A DNA stretch of 64,000 nt from Exophiala sp. HKRS030 (GCA_023897205.1 JAHWDD010000033.1:62001-126000), one strand, 5' to 3'; shown: positions 23,011-35,260, counted from the first letter of the stretch. Program-made: numbers and translations. The notes: a model not told the origin generated them from the sequence alone.

Positions 23011-23429
23011 ATTTTATGCCTTTTCGCAGGTGTTGGAATGCCATCAGTAGCATATCTATACATATAGCTTCCCTGGTGGCGGATGATGTATCCTCTACAA
23101 AGCAACAGAAAGTGGCCTTCTCCTCAATCTGACACGCTGAAGTCTCAAAATCCACAAGAAATGCGGGCGACGAGTCGTCAAAATAATCAGCTCGTTCCAT
23201 AGCATACATAAGTCGAATTTATAATATTCCGCTCCGCATTATTGGATGAATTGTGCTACTAGCCGTACAACGCACAGAAGATGCCATTCTCAGATTTCTT
23301 GTCAGACTACAGTCCAAGGTGGAGTTGCGAGGCTAAAGGCGGATCCTCTCTTGGCCTCAGCGAGACACAAACTTCCTTCCATAAATTATTCCCTGACAAA
23401 TTCATTCCTTCAACACTAACCGCATTCTC
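23011..23429. other. Intergenic, promoter of the NirA-like regulator
   Basis: 420 bp between SDR and regulator with no gene supported. An upstream open frame at 23281 in another phase is probably leader sequence. Confidence 0.5.
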
Positions 23430-25784
23430 ATGGCGCAGAGACCAGGCAAGGACAAACTCGAGAGGAAGTACACGTCAAATGCATGTCTCGAGTGTAGAAA
23501 ACGTAAAGTCAAATGCAACAATGGCAAACCTCGATGCTCCAACTGCCAACTCTACGAAGTTGAATGCACCTTTGGCCAGGATCGCCGTCGGTAAGACCAC
23601 CTGTACCCGACTATCCGATTGCATTGCTTATGACGCTCATGCGCATTCCTCCAGGTCATCCATAACAGCACGAGCTAGTGTTGGCACGGCAAAGTCGGAA
23701 GAGAAGATCGCAGAAAATTCAGCGCTTTTGCTTCAACATGGCACTATTCAGAAGAAACCTCCCGTACGCGACAGCCATGATCACATCGTCAAGGAAGGGA
23801 CTGATATGACGGCGACGTATCGGGATGAATCTCCTTTCAATCCCCAAGAAATACTCGACCTGATTTATCATGGAGTCGTATATTCGAATTGGAATATCCG
23901 CTGCCATCCGGCTGGGCTGTCGACGATCAATCCAACTCAATCCAAGATCTGACTTCGTTGGAGGATGACATGCTTCGGCCGACCAGCAACGATCTGGATA
24001 TATTCCACCACCAACAAGAGCCATTCACTGATGCATTCAATTTCGACACCGAAACACCTCAAACATCGAGCGCAAGTCAAGTCGGTGGTCTTGATATCTC
24101 CCCAGGTATCGCACCTTTCGAGGTCGGGATCTCGGTCACGCCCGACCTCGCCGATGAACCGCATGGGAGCAAGGCCAATCGACGTCGGCCAGCTAGTGAG
24201 GAGCAACGCACTTTTTCTCTAGAAGATGTGACAAAACAATTGACAAGCCGACTCGGACGACTTCAAATCTCGGAAGATGGGCTACCCCGCTATTATGGCG
24301 CAACATCAAACCTCCACCTTGTCCACGCAGGCCAGAACTCCCTTGTGCAACCTAACATACGCAATGTTTTGATAGATGGCGAGCAAGCCATCACTCAGGC
24401 GGGCCTTCAGTGGAGTCCGGATCCAATCTACGAGCAGCATCTCATTGATCTATTTTTCTGCTGGCACAATCCTTTGATGTACGTCCTGGATCAGGAGGTC
24501 TTTCTTCGCGAACGACGACGGTTCATGGACGGCCATGAAACTTCTCTCTATTCTCCGGCGTTGGAGAACGCTGTGTGAGATCTCACTTCCTTAGGAAAGA
24601 TGACATGCTTGCTAACGGCAACAAGATTTACTTTGGGTACAGCATATACAGATCGATCGCATCCAGCAGTGGCGAAGTCCACCGACGAATTCTTCGGCTT
24701 TCGCACAAAATGCTATCTGGACATCGAGATCGATAGTCCCACGATTGCCACAGCCCAAGCATTGCTAATCCTCTCATCTCATGAGGCAGCACATGCCCGA
24801 GAGTCAAGAGGACGCATAAATTCCGCCATGGCGGTGCAAATCATGACTGACCTAGGATTGCATCTAAATTTGGAAAATGAGTACAATCTGCTTGCAGCAA
24901 GCGATTCGATTGACGTCGATACGGCTGTGGTTCGACGAAATCTGTTTTGGTCCACCAACACCATCGATACCCTCTGGAGCGCCTACAGTGGAAGGCCTTG
25001 TCTGATGCAACACCTCGCACATAATGTTCAACCTGCTTTACCTTCGCCCTCCTACCACTGGAATTACTACGTCGATGTGTATACATCGCTCCGGTTCCCT
25101 GCGGACTTCGATACCCGTGCTGCTGCTCATGTTCATGTTTACCTTGCGCAGCTTATGGAAATCCTTGCGCGAGTCGCCGAGGTCTTGTATGCTGGTGTGC
25201 CAGACGTGGCTACAGACATTCGCGCATTCGTGGCCGAGGCCGATGATAACTTCCAAACCTGGCTTTCAGCACTCCCCGAGTCACTCCGTGTTGACACAAA
25301 ACCGCCGGGCCGTGACTTTTACCTGCCTTCTGCTATGGAACTTCATTTTATCTTTCACGAATGTATAATACTTCTCCACAGGCCGCTGATAAGCCCTGGA
25401 GGTGCCGCAGCTCACCTGACATCGCCGGACCAGAATACGCCTTCATCTCTCAGGCGATGCATCGATAGTGCCAATGAAATCTGTCGATTATTGATAGCAT
25501 TTCGCCGGCAATATGGTTTGAGACGACCACATCACCAGACGGTGCATGTGGCCATGACCGCTGCACTGGTACACGTGTTTCAATTATGCTCCACCACGAC
25601 CGACAGCAATGAGAACCGGGAAGCACAAGAGAATCTACTGACTTGTATCCAGGCGCTCGGAGAGATGGGTCAAACGTACAAGAGTGCTTCGAGGGCGCTT
25701 GACGTCGTGACGTCTGTCAGGCAGAGCTGGCAAGACGACGTTTTCGCCGCAGATAGGTTCAAAAAACCACGGCTACAGAAATAA
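23430..25784 (+). CDS. Zn2Cys6 transcription factor, NirA/Nit-4-like
   Basis: Exon 1 is 23430-23590, starting MAQRPGKDKLERK and carrying the complete cluster CLECRKRKVKC..CSNCQLYEVEC (C-x2-C-x6-C-x6-C-x2-C-x6-C). Exon 2 starts 23655. The last intron is 24575-24625, and the final exon runs 24626-25784. The regulatory domain reads LIDLFFCWHNPLMYVLDQE, then YSPALENAV, TAQALLILSSHE and SGRPCLM, as in NirA-like Fungal_trans proteins. The middle is unresolved: coding passes from one frame to another between 23840 and 23965. Either an 86-nt intron (23878-23963, GTATAT donor, CTGAC branch) is removed, or a C is missing from CCCC at 23842-23845. The first option gives 717 residues. It sits beside the BVMO/SDR pair and the sugar-type transporter and may control them. 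Confidence 0.82.
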
Positions 25785-26245
25785 GCCTTCATTCAGTCGT
25801 TTGTCGCTTCTTGACTCTGCCCCCAGGCATTTTTGTCCACTTAAGAAGGAATGCGATTGTGCTCTGAGTTGTCAAGGTTCGGCGACGTGCGGTGCGCACC
25901 CGCAGCAAGTGCAGTGAGAGGACACACCTTGAGTCAGACGAAATCAAGTTGCAACTTTGGCTCTGACAGCACAATGAGCCAAGCGACGGTGTCTGGACCG
26001 CGAATGGTCAACCCCGCACGGATCAGCGCCGATGGATCTCTCGCAAGAAAACCGATTGGGTGCTTGTACACGTGGATACAGCGTGCTTGATACCAGTTGA
26101 TGCCGAGCATCCCATTCCATGGAAATGCATTCTGGTCATCATGGTGTGGAGAATATATCTACCTCCCCAAGATAATCCAGTACGAAAGCTTATTACAGGC
26201 ATACTTCAACCCAATATAGCGCGGCCGACTCAATTAAAACGTATC
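25785..26245. other. Intergenic, promoter of the sugar-type transporter
   Basis: 460 bp, no gene or clear motif supported. Confidence 0.5.
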
Positions 26246-27971
26246 ATGTCCAATTTCAATCGAGGATACGCCCAGTCCCTGCATGGCTTCTGGCTTCAGG
26301 CGGGCAATACGTTATGCTCGGCTTGGGCTTTCACTCTGTTCGGTGAGCATTTCAGCCTGTATTTGTTCCTGCTGGCCGTGTATGCTGACATCAGGACCAA
26401 AGGCTATGACCAGGGCGTACTTGGTGGATTGATTGCACTACCAAACTTCCTTTCGGCCAATCGCATAGATCCTGATGATGCAGACCTGCAAGGTACCGTG
26501 GTGGCGATTTATGATATTGGCTGCTTGACAGGTTGCATTATCACTGGAATAGTTGGGCAGAAGCTCGGACGTCGACTCTTTATTGTCATTGGAGGGTTCC
26601 TGCTTTGCATTGGTGCAGGTCTGCAGGCCGGAGCCAATGGCACATCCTGGCTCATTTCTGGCCGTGTCGTTGGTGGGATAGGCATGGGCTTCAATACCAC
26701 AATGGTGCCTATATGGGTCGCTGAGACGTCCAAGGCAGCAACGCGAGGAGCTCTGTAAGTCTACCACAAGACCGTTGTCTGAAGATTTCCCCTAGAGGCA
26801 ATAAGGGTGCGGCTAACACGTGTCCGTCGCAGGATCGCCACACAGTTGTCGATTGTCATTCTAGGGTTGACAATTGCATACTGGTTTGACTATGGCATGA
26901 TTCGTAACCATCCCGAGACATCGGCTGTCTGGCGTCTTCCACTCGCATTCCAAGTGGTCTTCATAATTTTCACCTGGGCCATGATTTTCTTTCTCCCGGA
27001 GAGCCCCAGATATCTGTACGCCAATGGGCATACGGCTGACGCTGATCATGTCATGGCTCGCATATACTCTGTCCCTGTGGACAGCGCTGAAGTGGCAAGA
27101 CACCGCTCTGACGTATTTGCGGCGCTTGAGGCCGAAAAAGAGTATAACTTCAGCATAAAAAATCTCTTTTACGACAATTCCCCAGTCCATACAACTTGGC
27201 GTCTGTGGCTTGGTGTTCTCGTTCAGTTCTTCCAGCAGATGGATGGTAATAATATGGTATCCTATGTGAGTTTCTGATGATACAACCCCAGGAAAGGACC
27301 TGAACGCTGATTATGATGGTGTATTTGCCAAGTACGCAACTTACCTTTTCATAAACTCTTTGGGAATGTCCCAAAATCAAGCGGCTATTACTTCTGGAGG
27401 GGTAACTCTCCCTTTCCTTGGAGGCACCTGCACAACGATTTATACCGTAGAACGACTTGGTCGACGCACTGTGATGTTATACGGAGCAATTTTCTGCTCA
27501 CTTTTCATGATCCTGTTCACTACTGGGCTGGCCGTGAACACCACCTCTTCCAATAAGCTTGCCATTGTCAGCTTGTTCCTGTTCGAATTCGTCTTTGGTG
27601 CTTCCTGGTGTCCGCTGCCCTGGATTTACGTTCCAGAAATCGCGCCTTTGCACGTTCGACACATTGGAACTTCGATGGGGGTATTCACACAATGGTTCAT
27701 TACTTTCATTGTTGTTAAATTCGGCCCCATGGGGGTGAGTAACGTTGGCTGGCGGTTTTACATTCTCTTCTGCGCCTTCAATGTATTGGCTGTGATATTT
27801 GTCTACTTCTTCGTGAAGGAGACAAAAGGTTTGAGCTTGGAGGAGATTGATCTTTTATTCGCACGGAAGGACTACAAGCATGTCCTCGAGGCCAGGCTCA
27901 GGGCCAACGCAACGAATGAGCAGAAGAATGAGGTTCAGCTTCAAGAAGATATCCGGTTCGAAAAATCTTAG
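26246..27971 (+). CDS. MFS sugar transporter (SP family)
   Basis: Predicted exons are 26246-26342, 26403-26754, 26833-27265 and 27333-27971, 506 residues, usual for the family. The first intron (60 nt) joins TLFG to YDQGVLGG, restoring the family's FGYDQGV element; a shorter intron ending at 26394 would break the frame. Visible signatures are GQKLGRRLF (GRR loop), the PESPRYLY motif after helix 6, QFFQQMDGNN before helix 7, ERLGRRTVM, and VPEIAPLHVRHIG and KETKGLSLEEID near the end. About 12 helices are present. Such proteins import hexoses, disaccharides or related polyols with protons; some act on quinate or aromatic compounds. Its place beside BVMO, SDR and a regulator suggests uptake of the module's substrate (inference). 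Confidence 0.9.
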
Positions 27972-28731
27972 CTGCAGAAAAGGTTCACCGTAGCTACCAA
28001 GCCAGTACGGGGAATCTTATGCGCTCAAGTGCAGAACAAGATCAGAACCACCTTGACCTCAATGGACCTCTCTGAAGACTCGGTTGGCCAGCCCTTATCA
28101 CTCTTAGAACGAAGAGAGAGCAAAGAGCATAGACATTATCATGGCGATTTTGTCGAATTTACGTAAAGCAAGGCGAACACTGCACCCCCTTTTGCTTTTT
28201 CAATATCACATGCATTCCCAGTGCGTGCTTGTACAGACAAACATATCCGTCCACCTCCGTGCCTTGACCGTTTGGAAAGCAACATCAGACTATCACATTT
28301 TATTGGCTACATACGAAGCCACCAGTGGTCATGGACATTTCCGCGAGAGTCAAATTGGAAAACAATAGAAAACGGCAAGATTGATTCACAGGTAACACGA
28401 GCACTTGCACTATCATGGATCCGATGTTGTGAGACGCAAGGACCACCTGTCAGGCTGTCAGAGAAGCAGGAACACACCTTCCGCTCGACAAAGTGCCTGT
28501 GCTTCTGCCAGACATGTGAATAAAACATCAACATATATCCTCAGACCTAGAAGTCCTCTTTCTGAAGTTACTGACCGCGGGCGCGAACTTTTTGGTCGCT
28601 CATTTTCATATTATGTGTATACATTGAATTTCATGCCCTCTTCACGCTGCAAGATTGTTCTCAGCCACGGTTTCTCTTCGAATTGCTGAGAAAAGTACCC
28701 TTTGCGCTCACTCTGGTCTTTGATAGCAAGG
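27972..28731. other. Intergenic, nothing recognised
   Basis: 760 bp. Only short frames without family resemblance. Confidence 0.5.
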
Positions 28732-29943
28732 ATGTCTCATTTTCCAAATCGCCAACGTCATTCAGATGACGAAACTCATCACAGCCAAGGGGATAGCCAT
28801 CGAACCCAGACGACACACGAACACACGAGCCTGTACCATGAAGTCCACGAGACAATCCGACGACTGTTTCAACATCTTATATTCGTCTCACTCTTGACAT
28901 TAAGGCTGTACATGCTCCCATTACTCTATCTGTCGCACAAGCTGGCGGTTCGCGATGATCCGTGGTACCTCGCGACCTGGAATACAATGCTCCGTCCGGG
29001 CAGAAGTCTAGCAGATTGCACTCAGTGCCAAGGCAACGATGGTGGATTTTCGATCATCGACAGCTGGCAAAACATGAGGGATAGCATCCGTACTCCCCTG
29101 CGGATCTTCAGATCGTTGTACGCTCTGGGCAAGGCCATTGGAGAAGATCCGAACACGATACAACCGACCCCTGTTCAACTCTTAGGTCCAGGTACAGACA
29201 GTGCTATTGACGTTGAAAGCGTGCAGGATGACCCAGTGAAGTCTGCAACAAGTGATTCCACAGAAATCCTCGCGGTACCGGCAAGTGCATCCGAGATCTA
29301 CCATGCGGCCTTACTCAACGGGAACACATTGGACGATATACTTGCAGCTTTTGGGGACAATGCCGCGGCTCCTGCTGGTGTGCATGAGGATGCGGCACCA
29401 CAAGAGAGTCCGGATCATACTCGAGGAGCAGAGGATCGTTTGACCGGACCGTTTAGAAGACGAAGTTATCGCAAATCAAGTGCCCAGCTTACGACTGAAC
29501 GCACAGCTGAACAAGCAGCTTCCATGACAAGGGACACTGATGCCATAAACGGGGTAAAGGCGACTCTTTCGATGTATGGCCAAATGGAAACAACTATATC
29601 AAAAATTGAGAAAGTGATTCCGCTGGCAGAGACAGCTCATCAAGGGGCAGGGGAGAACCCAGGGACTGGATCTTCGTGCACCCCGAATGTCAACATGCGA
29701 GTTGCGGGAGATCATGCTGATATGTGCACCATCAGGCGCTGCGAAACATTTGAGCGGAGGCACAATTATCATTCCAATGCATCAAAGAGGTCTTTGAGCG
29801 TGGACAGGCCCGCATTAGGCACTCTACAGGATCGAGCTACTCTATCTAGCCCAACACTAGCTTCGACTTCCCCAACAAAGAGAGCAAGATTACAGCGCAG
29901 AGTCAGAGTCTACAACGATATGGAAGGATCCCAACAAGTCTGA
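28732..29943 (+). CDS. Orphan protein, single membrane segment, low-complexity tail
   Basis: An uninterrupted frame from ATG 28732, 403 residues. The first 40 residues are His/Ser/Asp-rich. A hydrophobic segment follows at about 45-68 (FVSLLTLRLYMLPLLYLSH), then WYLATWNTMLRPGRSLADC. The remaining 280 residues are polar and probably disordered, with basic patches (FRRRSYRKSS, TKRARLQRRVRV) near the end. The context suggests a membrane-anchored protein with a long cytoplasmic or nuclear-facing tail, but I recognise no domain. The long open frame with balanced composition supports a real gene; the function is unknown. There are no introns and no obvious link to neighbours. Confidence 0.6.
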   Translation: MSHFPNRQRHSDDETHHSQGDSHRTQTTHEHTSLYHEVHETIRRLFQHLIFVSLLTLRLYMLPLLYLSHKLAVRDDPWYLATWNTMLRPGRSLADCTQCQGNDGGFSIIDSWQNMRDSIRTPLRIFRSLYALGKAIGEDPNTIQPTPVQLLGPGTDSAIDVESVQDDPVKSATSDSTEILAVPASASEIYHAALLNGNTLDDILAAFGDNAAAPAGVHEDAAPQESPDHTRGAEDRLTGPFRRRSYRKSSAQLTTERTAEQAASMTRDTDAINGVKATLSMYGQMETTISKIEKVIPLAETAHQGAGENPGTGSSCTPNVNMRVAGDHADMCTIRRCETFERRHNYHSNASKRSLSVDRPALGTLQDRATLSSPTLASTSPTKRARLQRRVRVYNDMEGSQQV

Positions 29944-30758
29944 ATGCTTCATACACGACTGCAAGCTGGAGGAGATGCGTTTGATTTCCACAGCTCTCAT
30001 GATACCCTACACAGCGACTAATTTGTACTTCGTACTTAGTTTTTTTTCTCCTAGTATCTTCTTGGGCTCACCTCTGGGGAATTTAATTTCATTCCTGTAA
30101 CTACGTTCCACAGCAAATGGCTTGATATGGTGATGGCGCCCGGTGGCTTTTGATCAAATCCGAACAAGTGTATTCATAGCCGAGAATTAGTTTGTGCTAA
30201 TCGAGTTTTCTGCTTCCAGTGGAGTGACTTAGAGTCTTGACCCTGCCAGCAGCACCGATGAGCAAGATATGCAGGCCTATCGCGGAATGGCATCGGAAGG
30301 GTTGTGGAGGATTCGTCTAGCGTTCAATCCTGCTCGCCGTTTTCTCATCCTGCCCCATCGTGACCGATGTGAACCGGCCCCGAAATTTATGATCCAGCTG
30401 TCAAGTATATGTTCCGACGAAAGAGCTTGCGACGGCTCCGCAAACACTCGGGATCCCCAGCCTACCCCACATACCCACCTCTCCCGTCGTCGCCATAGCG
30501 TCGGCGGTCTCTACGCCTGTCCCAGCCTGATCATAGTAAAGTGGTTCACCACAAACCAGTCGCGAATCAACACAATGCCAGAGAATGGTTTGGGCCATAA
30601 GGTGGTTCACCGTTTTGTTGAAAGCCTCGTCCCACAGACCAGTGCGTTGCGAAGGGTTTGCTGCTGCGCGGTCCCCATTCCCGGTTTACATATTGCTTGA
30701 GGCCCGGCCTCTGGATACCGCCGTCCTCAAATTCATACTTTTGACACTGACCTGCAAA
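29944..30758. other. Intergenic, nothing recognised
   Basis: 815 bp with short overlapping frames only. TTTTTTTTCTCC at about 30041 is a plain homopolymer. Confidence 0.5.
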
Positions 30759-31240
30759 ATGGCTGACTTCGAACCACCTGGCCCAACGGCGGCCAGCGTG
30801 GCCAAAAATGACATTGAGAGTCTTCTCCACCTATATGGGCTCGTAGGCACGAAACTGGCAACACCAGAGCAAACGTCCGAGGTCTTTCACCCAAATGGCA
30901 CGCTTGCCCTTCCAGATGATGCAAGTCAAGCCTGTAGCCCCATTCGCTGCTTTCCTAAGACAAAGCCCAGATTTCCTCCCTCATCCAATCACCAGCGTTG
31001 ATATCAATTTCGTGTCCTCAGAGGAAGCGCATACCAAATCATGTTTCTTTGTCATCCGAGAATAGTCCTCGCTCGACAATTGGGTCACTGGAAAGAAGGC
31101 GTGACGGCAGGGCCCGATGGTAGATCGCTGACTGCGAATCGTACATTTTTTGTCGAGGGAGGTGATCCAGCGGGTTGTTACAAGACGACATACCCTGACC
31201 AAGTTGCATCTCGTCCAGCAGGAGGGGCATCGAAAGACCC
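30759..31240 (+). pseudogene. Decayed SnoaL-like / NTF2-fold gene
   Basis: Three consecutive pieces of one protein are in alternating frames. The first, from ATG 30759, reads MADFEPPGPTAASVAKNDIE, then LLHLYG and TSEVFHPNGTLALP. The second (about 30925-31066) reads APFAAFLRQSPDFLPHPITS, then VDINFVSSEEAHT, ending in an in-frame TAG at about 31064. The third (about 31069-31190) reads LGHWKEGVTAGPDG, then RTFFVEGGDPA. The order IESLLxLY, VFxPxAT, PHxITS, GHWxE is that of SnoaL-like proteins (small cyclases, hydratases or binding proteins of about 140-150 residues). Two frame changes and a TAG that could derive from CAG by a C-to-T change make it non-functional as written. The intact family member's substrate is unknown. 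Confidence 0.6.
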
Positions 31241-32725
31241 ATGTCGATGTCTCAAGAGAAACGAGGTTTTATGGAGTCTGATGCGCAAGGCTATGTCATT
31301 CTGTCGACTCTGGAAGTTCCAGACGCACAAAGAGAAGTCTCGAGCCAATTAGACGGGTGGTCGCGTTACAAGTAAAGCAAACAGAAGTGGGAGAGTCGGC
31401 AAAGGCTCGAGCAATTAGATTCATCCTATTCCCCTTCCAATCTAATTAAAGCGTGATTGATTTGTGCCCGACTAAGCTGGCAAAATGAGGCTGAGTTGGC
31501 ACATCTCCATTCGCGCGCGGGAGCCTCAGTCACGGACTCACTGTCTCACGGATATGCGCCAAAATCCTATTTTTGGCTGATTTCGATCATGGAAGTACTA
31601 ACGGCATGAGCCTGGTTGGAGTTGCCAATTGTTCGACGCCCGACTGAGAAGTTCGTACTAACTCTGGTCATCAAACACTCCCGCCTTACCACGGACAGTG
31701 TTAGTTTATTGCCCAATTTTTTCGGCTGAAGCCACTGTTCCCTCGTATTCAGAACCTCGCTCCGACGGCTTGCCAAATTGCCAACAACCATCATTTCTCC
31801 CTTGCCACATGCTGGGTTGGACAAACGAGACCAGTAACATTTCGAGCCTTGTTCCTCACAGGCTTGGTTACGCTGAGATTATCGTCGGCGGAGCACACCC
31901 AATGCCGTCGAAGCCGTCGGGGTTCGACAAATGGAAAGCCATCGGTGATACCATCTATCAGCGACGCTATTTAGAGATATGCTGGGTTTAGAGGGAACAG
32001 GTTAAGGTCGAGTGTAGAACACAGGCCCATTGTCTCCTCGCCTACTACGAAAATGTCTAGAAGCGTGCCCCATGTAACAAGTGGGGTCCACAGGAATATT
32101 GACCAGCCTTGTCACTTTACAGGCTCTTCATCCCTTTGCGCCATATCTTTCATTCCTGCATCCCTTGGTCGCACGAATCGAGCCAACACCATTCTCGCCT
32201 GCCAACTACACTTCCGAATACCTACATATTGTCAGCCATGATGACTTATACAGGCTTAAAGCCTCTGGCACCTTTGCACTGGCAAGAAAAAGCAACTCCG
32301 CCCCACTATCCCTTGCCAGTTCAACTGTTGGATCGACGGCAACAACAGATATAGAGCGAAGCTATAATCAGCGTAATTCATGGGATAGGTTTGGCGGCAT
32401 AGCATAATCCATGACAGTGAATTGCTGCTCCGCTTCCTTATCTGTACACTGCCTCTTGCGCCTCGTTCTCCTGGACGGTTCACCCCGTGCTTCGTTTAAA
32501 AACCTTGACTGACTAGTGTATGCCCTCCACCAAAAGGTCAATCCATGCACGCCACAAATGCTTGCCATTGCAACTTCCCCATGTTGCATTTGCCAACGTA
32601 TAACTGCCAGGGTCATTTTGTGGCTTTTTGCGTCCTGAATGTAGCTTAAGGCTGTGGAAAAGCTATAAAGATGGACCTCACTCTTAGCTCTGTTAGGTGT
32701 CTGGCAAGTCTCAAATCCAAAATAA
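31241..32725. other. Intergenic, nothing recognised
   Basis: 1.5 kb. A short coding-like tail in another frame follows the SnoaL relic (about 31271-31370, including YVILSTLEVPDAQ), perhaps part of the same decayed locus. Nothing else is supported. Confidence 0.45.
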
Positions 32726-33957
32726 ATGAGCAATACCAATACCGCTTCCCAAAAAGCTACAACCAAAAGGTCAAGACAAACAGGCTCACCGGGGTTCCCG
32801 TTCTCGGCCCTCGGTGAGCCTGATTCTGCAACACCAGACCCAGGCGATACTTCAACTTCCGACTTCACGAAAGGTGTGTATATCATCCAAACTAGGCCCG
32901 TAACTTGTAGCTAACGTTGCTCTTCTCGGATTTCAGCCCATATAAATGCCATAAATGGATTGGAAGCTACTGCAAACCACACTTTTGAGCTGGGCCGCCT
33001 TCGATTGCCAAGTACCAAGGGTACCGTGCCCTTAAGGACAGCCAAAGCCAAATACAGAACGCTTGCCAACTTGGAGCTTGTTGATGATGGTCCTGAACCT
33101 TTTTTCGACGAAGGTGTTGCCGATCTCTCCGACGCAGACTTTGACAATGTCTCAGAAGACGACGAAGGCTTTCATGAATCAAGTGACGAGGAGCGTGAAG
33201 AGCTCTCCGACAGAGTCTCCGAGCAACAGACTACTCTTACAGTACTCCCGCAAGCAAACACCGTCTCTTTTCAGGTTGAAAGATGGACGCCAATTGATGA
33301 TCGAAGACTTACCCGAGTACGCAAACCAACGGACAGGAAGGAAAAAATTCCAGAGGATCTTGAGTCGGGAGATATCATCACTTTATGCGCCGCGCTTAAG
33401 CCCCACGGCTGGACCAAGGAGGATGAGATCAGATGGTACCTAGTCCTGGGCCAGTTACCAGACGAACATTGGGTAATCGTACCGATCACGACACTAGGCG
33501 GGCGAGGAAAATGGGGCATGAAGCAATGGAAAAGAGGATATTTCAAGAATATCGAGCAAGCGCCTAGCCCGTTTCCGGACGATCGAAGTGATCATTCATC
33601 CGAAGATGATCCTGATGAGATTCTGTACAACCCTTGGCAGTCCGTATTCTCTGACAACTACGAATGCCGAAGGGGTTCGATTCTGCCTCTAGCCACAGCC
33701 TTTATCATCGATCTCGATGCTGCTGGGACAAGTCCTCCACGGTTCAACGGGGCCTTACGGTCGATAGCTTTGACGATTTCTGGCGCTGTCACCTCCATCT
33801 GAAACATTTCCACCCGGAATTCGTGTACTTAATCAGCAAAAATCCCAAGGACTGGGACCTCGAAAGTGCGACAGACTGTCTAACTAATGTCTCCCCGTTG
33901 TGTAGAGAGGAATACTGTCTTCTCGGTACAGGTCTAACAGCGGCTGCAACTCACTAA
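32726..33957 (+). CDS. Acidic fungal protein of unknown function, frameshifted near its end
   Basis: Exon 1 is 32726-32873 (start MSNTNTASQKATTKRSRQTG). A 63-nt intron (GTGTGT, CTAAC branch, TTTCAG) leads to exon 2 from 32937. The protein has an acidic stretch (VSEDDEGFHESSDEEREE), then a folded-looking part: FQVERWTPIDDRRLTRV, DIITLCAALKPHGWT, IRWYLVLGQLPDEHWVIVP. The literal frame stops at 33800-33802 (337 residues). Coding-like sequence continues in the next frame after GGGG at 33749-33752 (TVDSFDDFWRCHLHLKHFHP, then EFVYLISKNPKDWDLE) to a stop at 33955-33957. One extra G would give about 389 residues. I do not recognise the family. Confidence 0.6.
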
Positions 33958-35260
33958 ATAGTCAGACAACCCAAATGGTCGAAGAATGTGGATAGGACTT
34001 GGGGGTTTTTCATCTCTGTGATAATATCTCACTATCCGGTGCTGCAGAGGTTTTCCTCCTCATCCCTTACTCTTCCATCGAATTCTAGTTAGATAATAGA
34101 TCTACCATTCGCCAGAACCAGTATGCTTCATACCGATTGCATAAGAGCAGGGACACTCTCTTACCTTGGCACTTCGTCACCGGACCGACGTTGACGACCT
34201 TGTGATGTGCCCATAAAGACCAATTAGGCCAAGAGGAGACTGTCGCCTGGTTGCTGATCACCCTAGTCTGCGAAGATGCCCAATCGACGAGCTGAGGAAT
34301 TGAACCAATGCTAAGTTTCTAAATTGTATTGATGATTACTGACATGGAAAGGAGCGATCCTTTGCCGATGAGTCGGGCTATCTGTAGGGGTTTGCAAGAG
34401 TCGCAAACGCACGTTGATGCGTGGTATCTGTATCGAGATTTCAACCAGCATAAGCTTCTAGCTAGAGAGACCACTGGTAAGCCAGTCCCATCACAAGATG
34501 CAAACAGTTTCGATCCGAAAGTGGCCGCCTTGAGAACAATAGGGTCTTCAGGGAAAATGCCGAATGTGATGATCAAGTCACATCACGCTGGGGAAGCGAA
34601 ACACCTGAGTGAATCCATCCGGCAATGGTAGTTGGGAAGTGCCAAACAGGAGCCTGATTCGATCAGGGAAGCTAAGAAGGTCAGGAGCATGAATATATCT
34701 AGAATCTGCTGCACAAGAGGTTGATAGTTGCTCGAATTGATCCTAGAACGCGTACTAAGTAACTCTTAGAATGCTCTCGAGGACGAGTATTTTGCTCCGA
34801 AATTCTTCTTGAGCATCTGGCACATAGGTTTTGAGCGAGCGATGATGTCAAGAAATCGTGCAGACAGTCGAGAATCAAAGAAACAGCCTGGCAGGAGGTA
34901 CAAGATGAGTTGGTGACACGCCACATGCAAGCACTTTTTCGTTGGCCGGCCTTGCCAAGACAATTCGCGGTCGCGCGCCTCGTTTTGGTGGAGGCTTGAA
35001 CGTTCGCGACTTTTTGATGAATCTCCCATCGTCTGCGTTCTCCACTAAGCCATCTTGCAGCCTTGTCACTCGACGTTCATACCTAGGGCAGTCAATTCTT
35101 GTCTGTACGAGATCTCTACATGATCTGATCTCTCTCACACATACATCTCCTTCGGTTTCCAGTCATTGTTTCTCGAAACTCTTCCGTCACCGCACTCCGT
35201 CGCATCGATCCCAACTTAGCCGATCTTGGTCTTTTCGCGGGACTGACCCAAAGTGCGAGA
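33958..35260. other. Intergenic, promoter of POB3
   Basis: 1.3 kb, no gene supported. Short open frames on both strands overlap without resemblance to known proteins. Confidence 0.5.

Noticed and set aside
26343..26394. 52-nt first intron ending at TCAG in the sugar transporter
   Set aside because: It would break the frame; the acceptor at 26401-26402 keeps frame and restores the FGYDQGV element.
32368..32886. 172-codon minus-strand frame
   Set aside because: Lies opposite the first exon of the gene at 32726 and shows no protein-like motifs.
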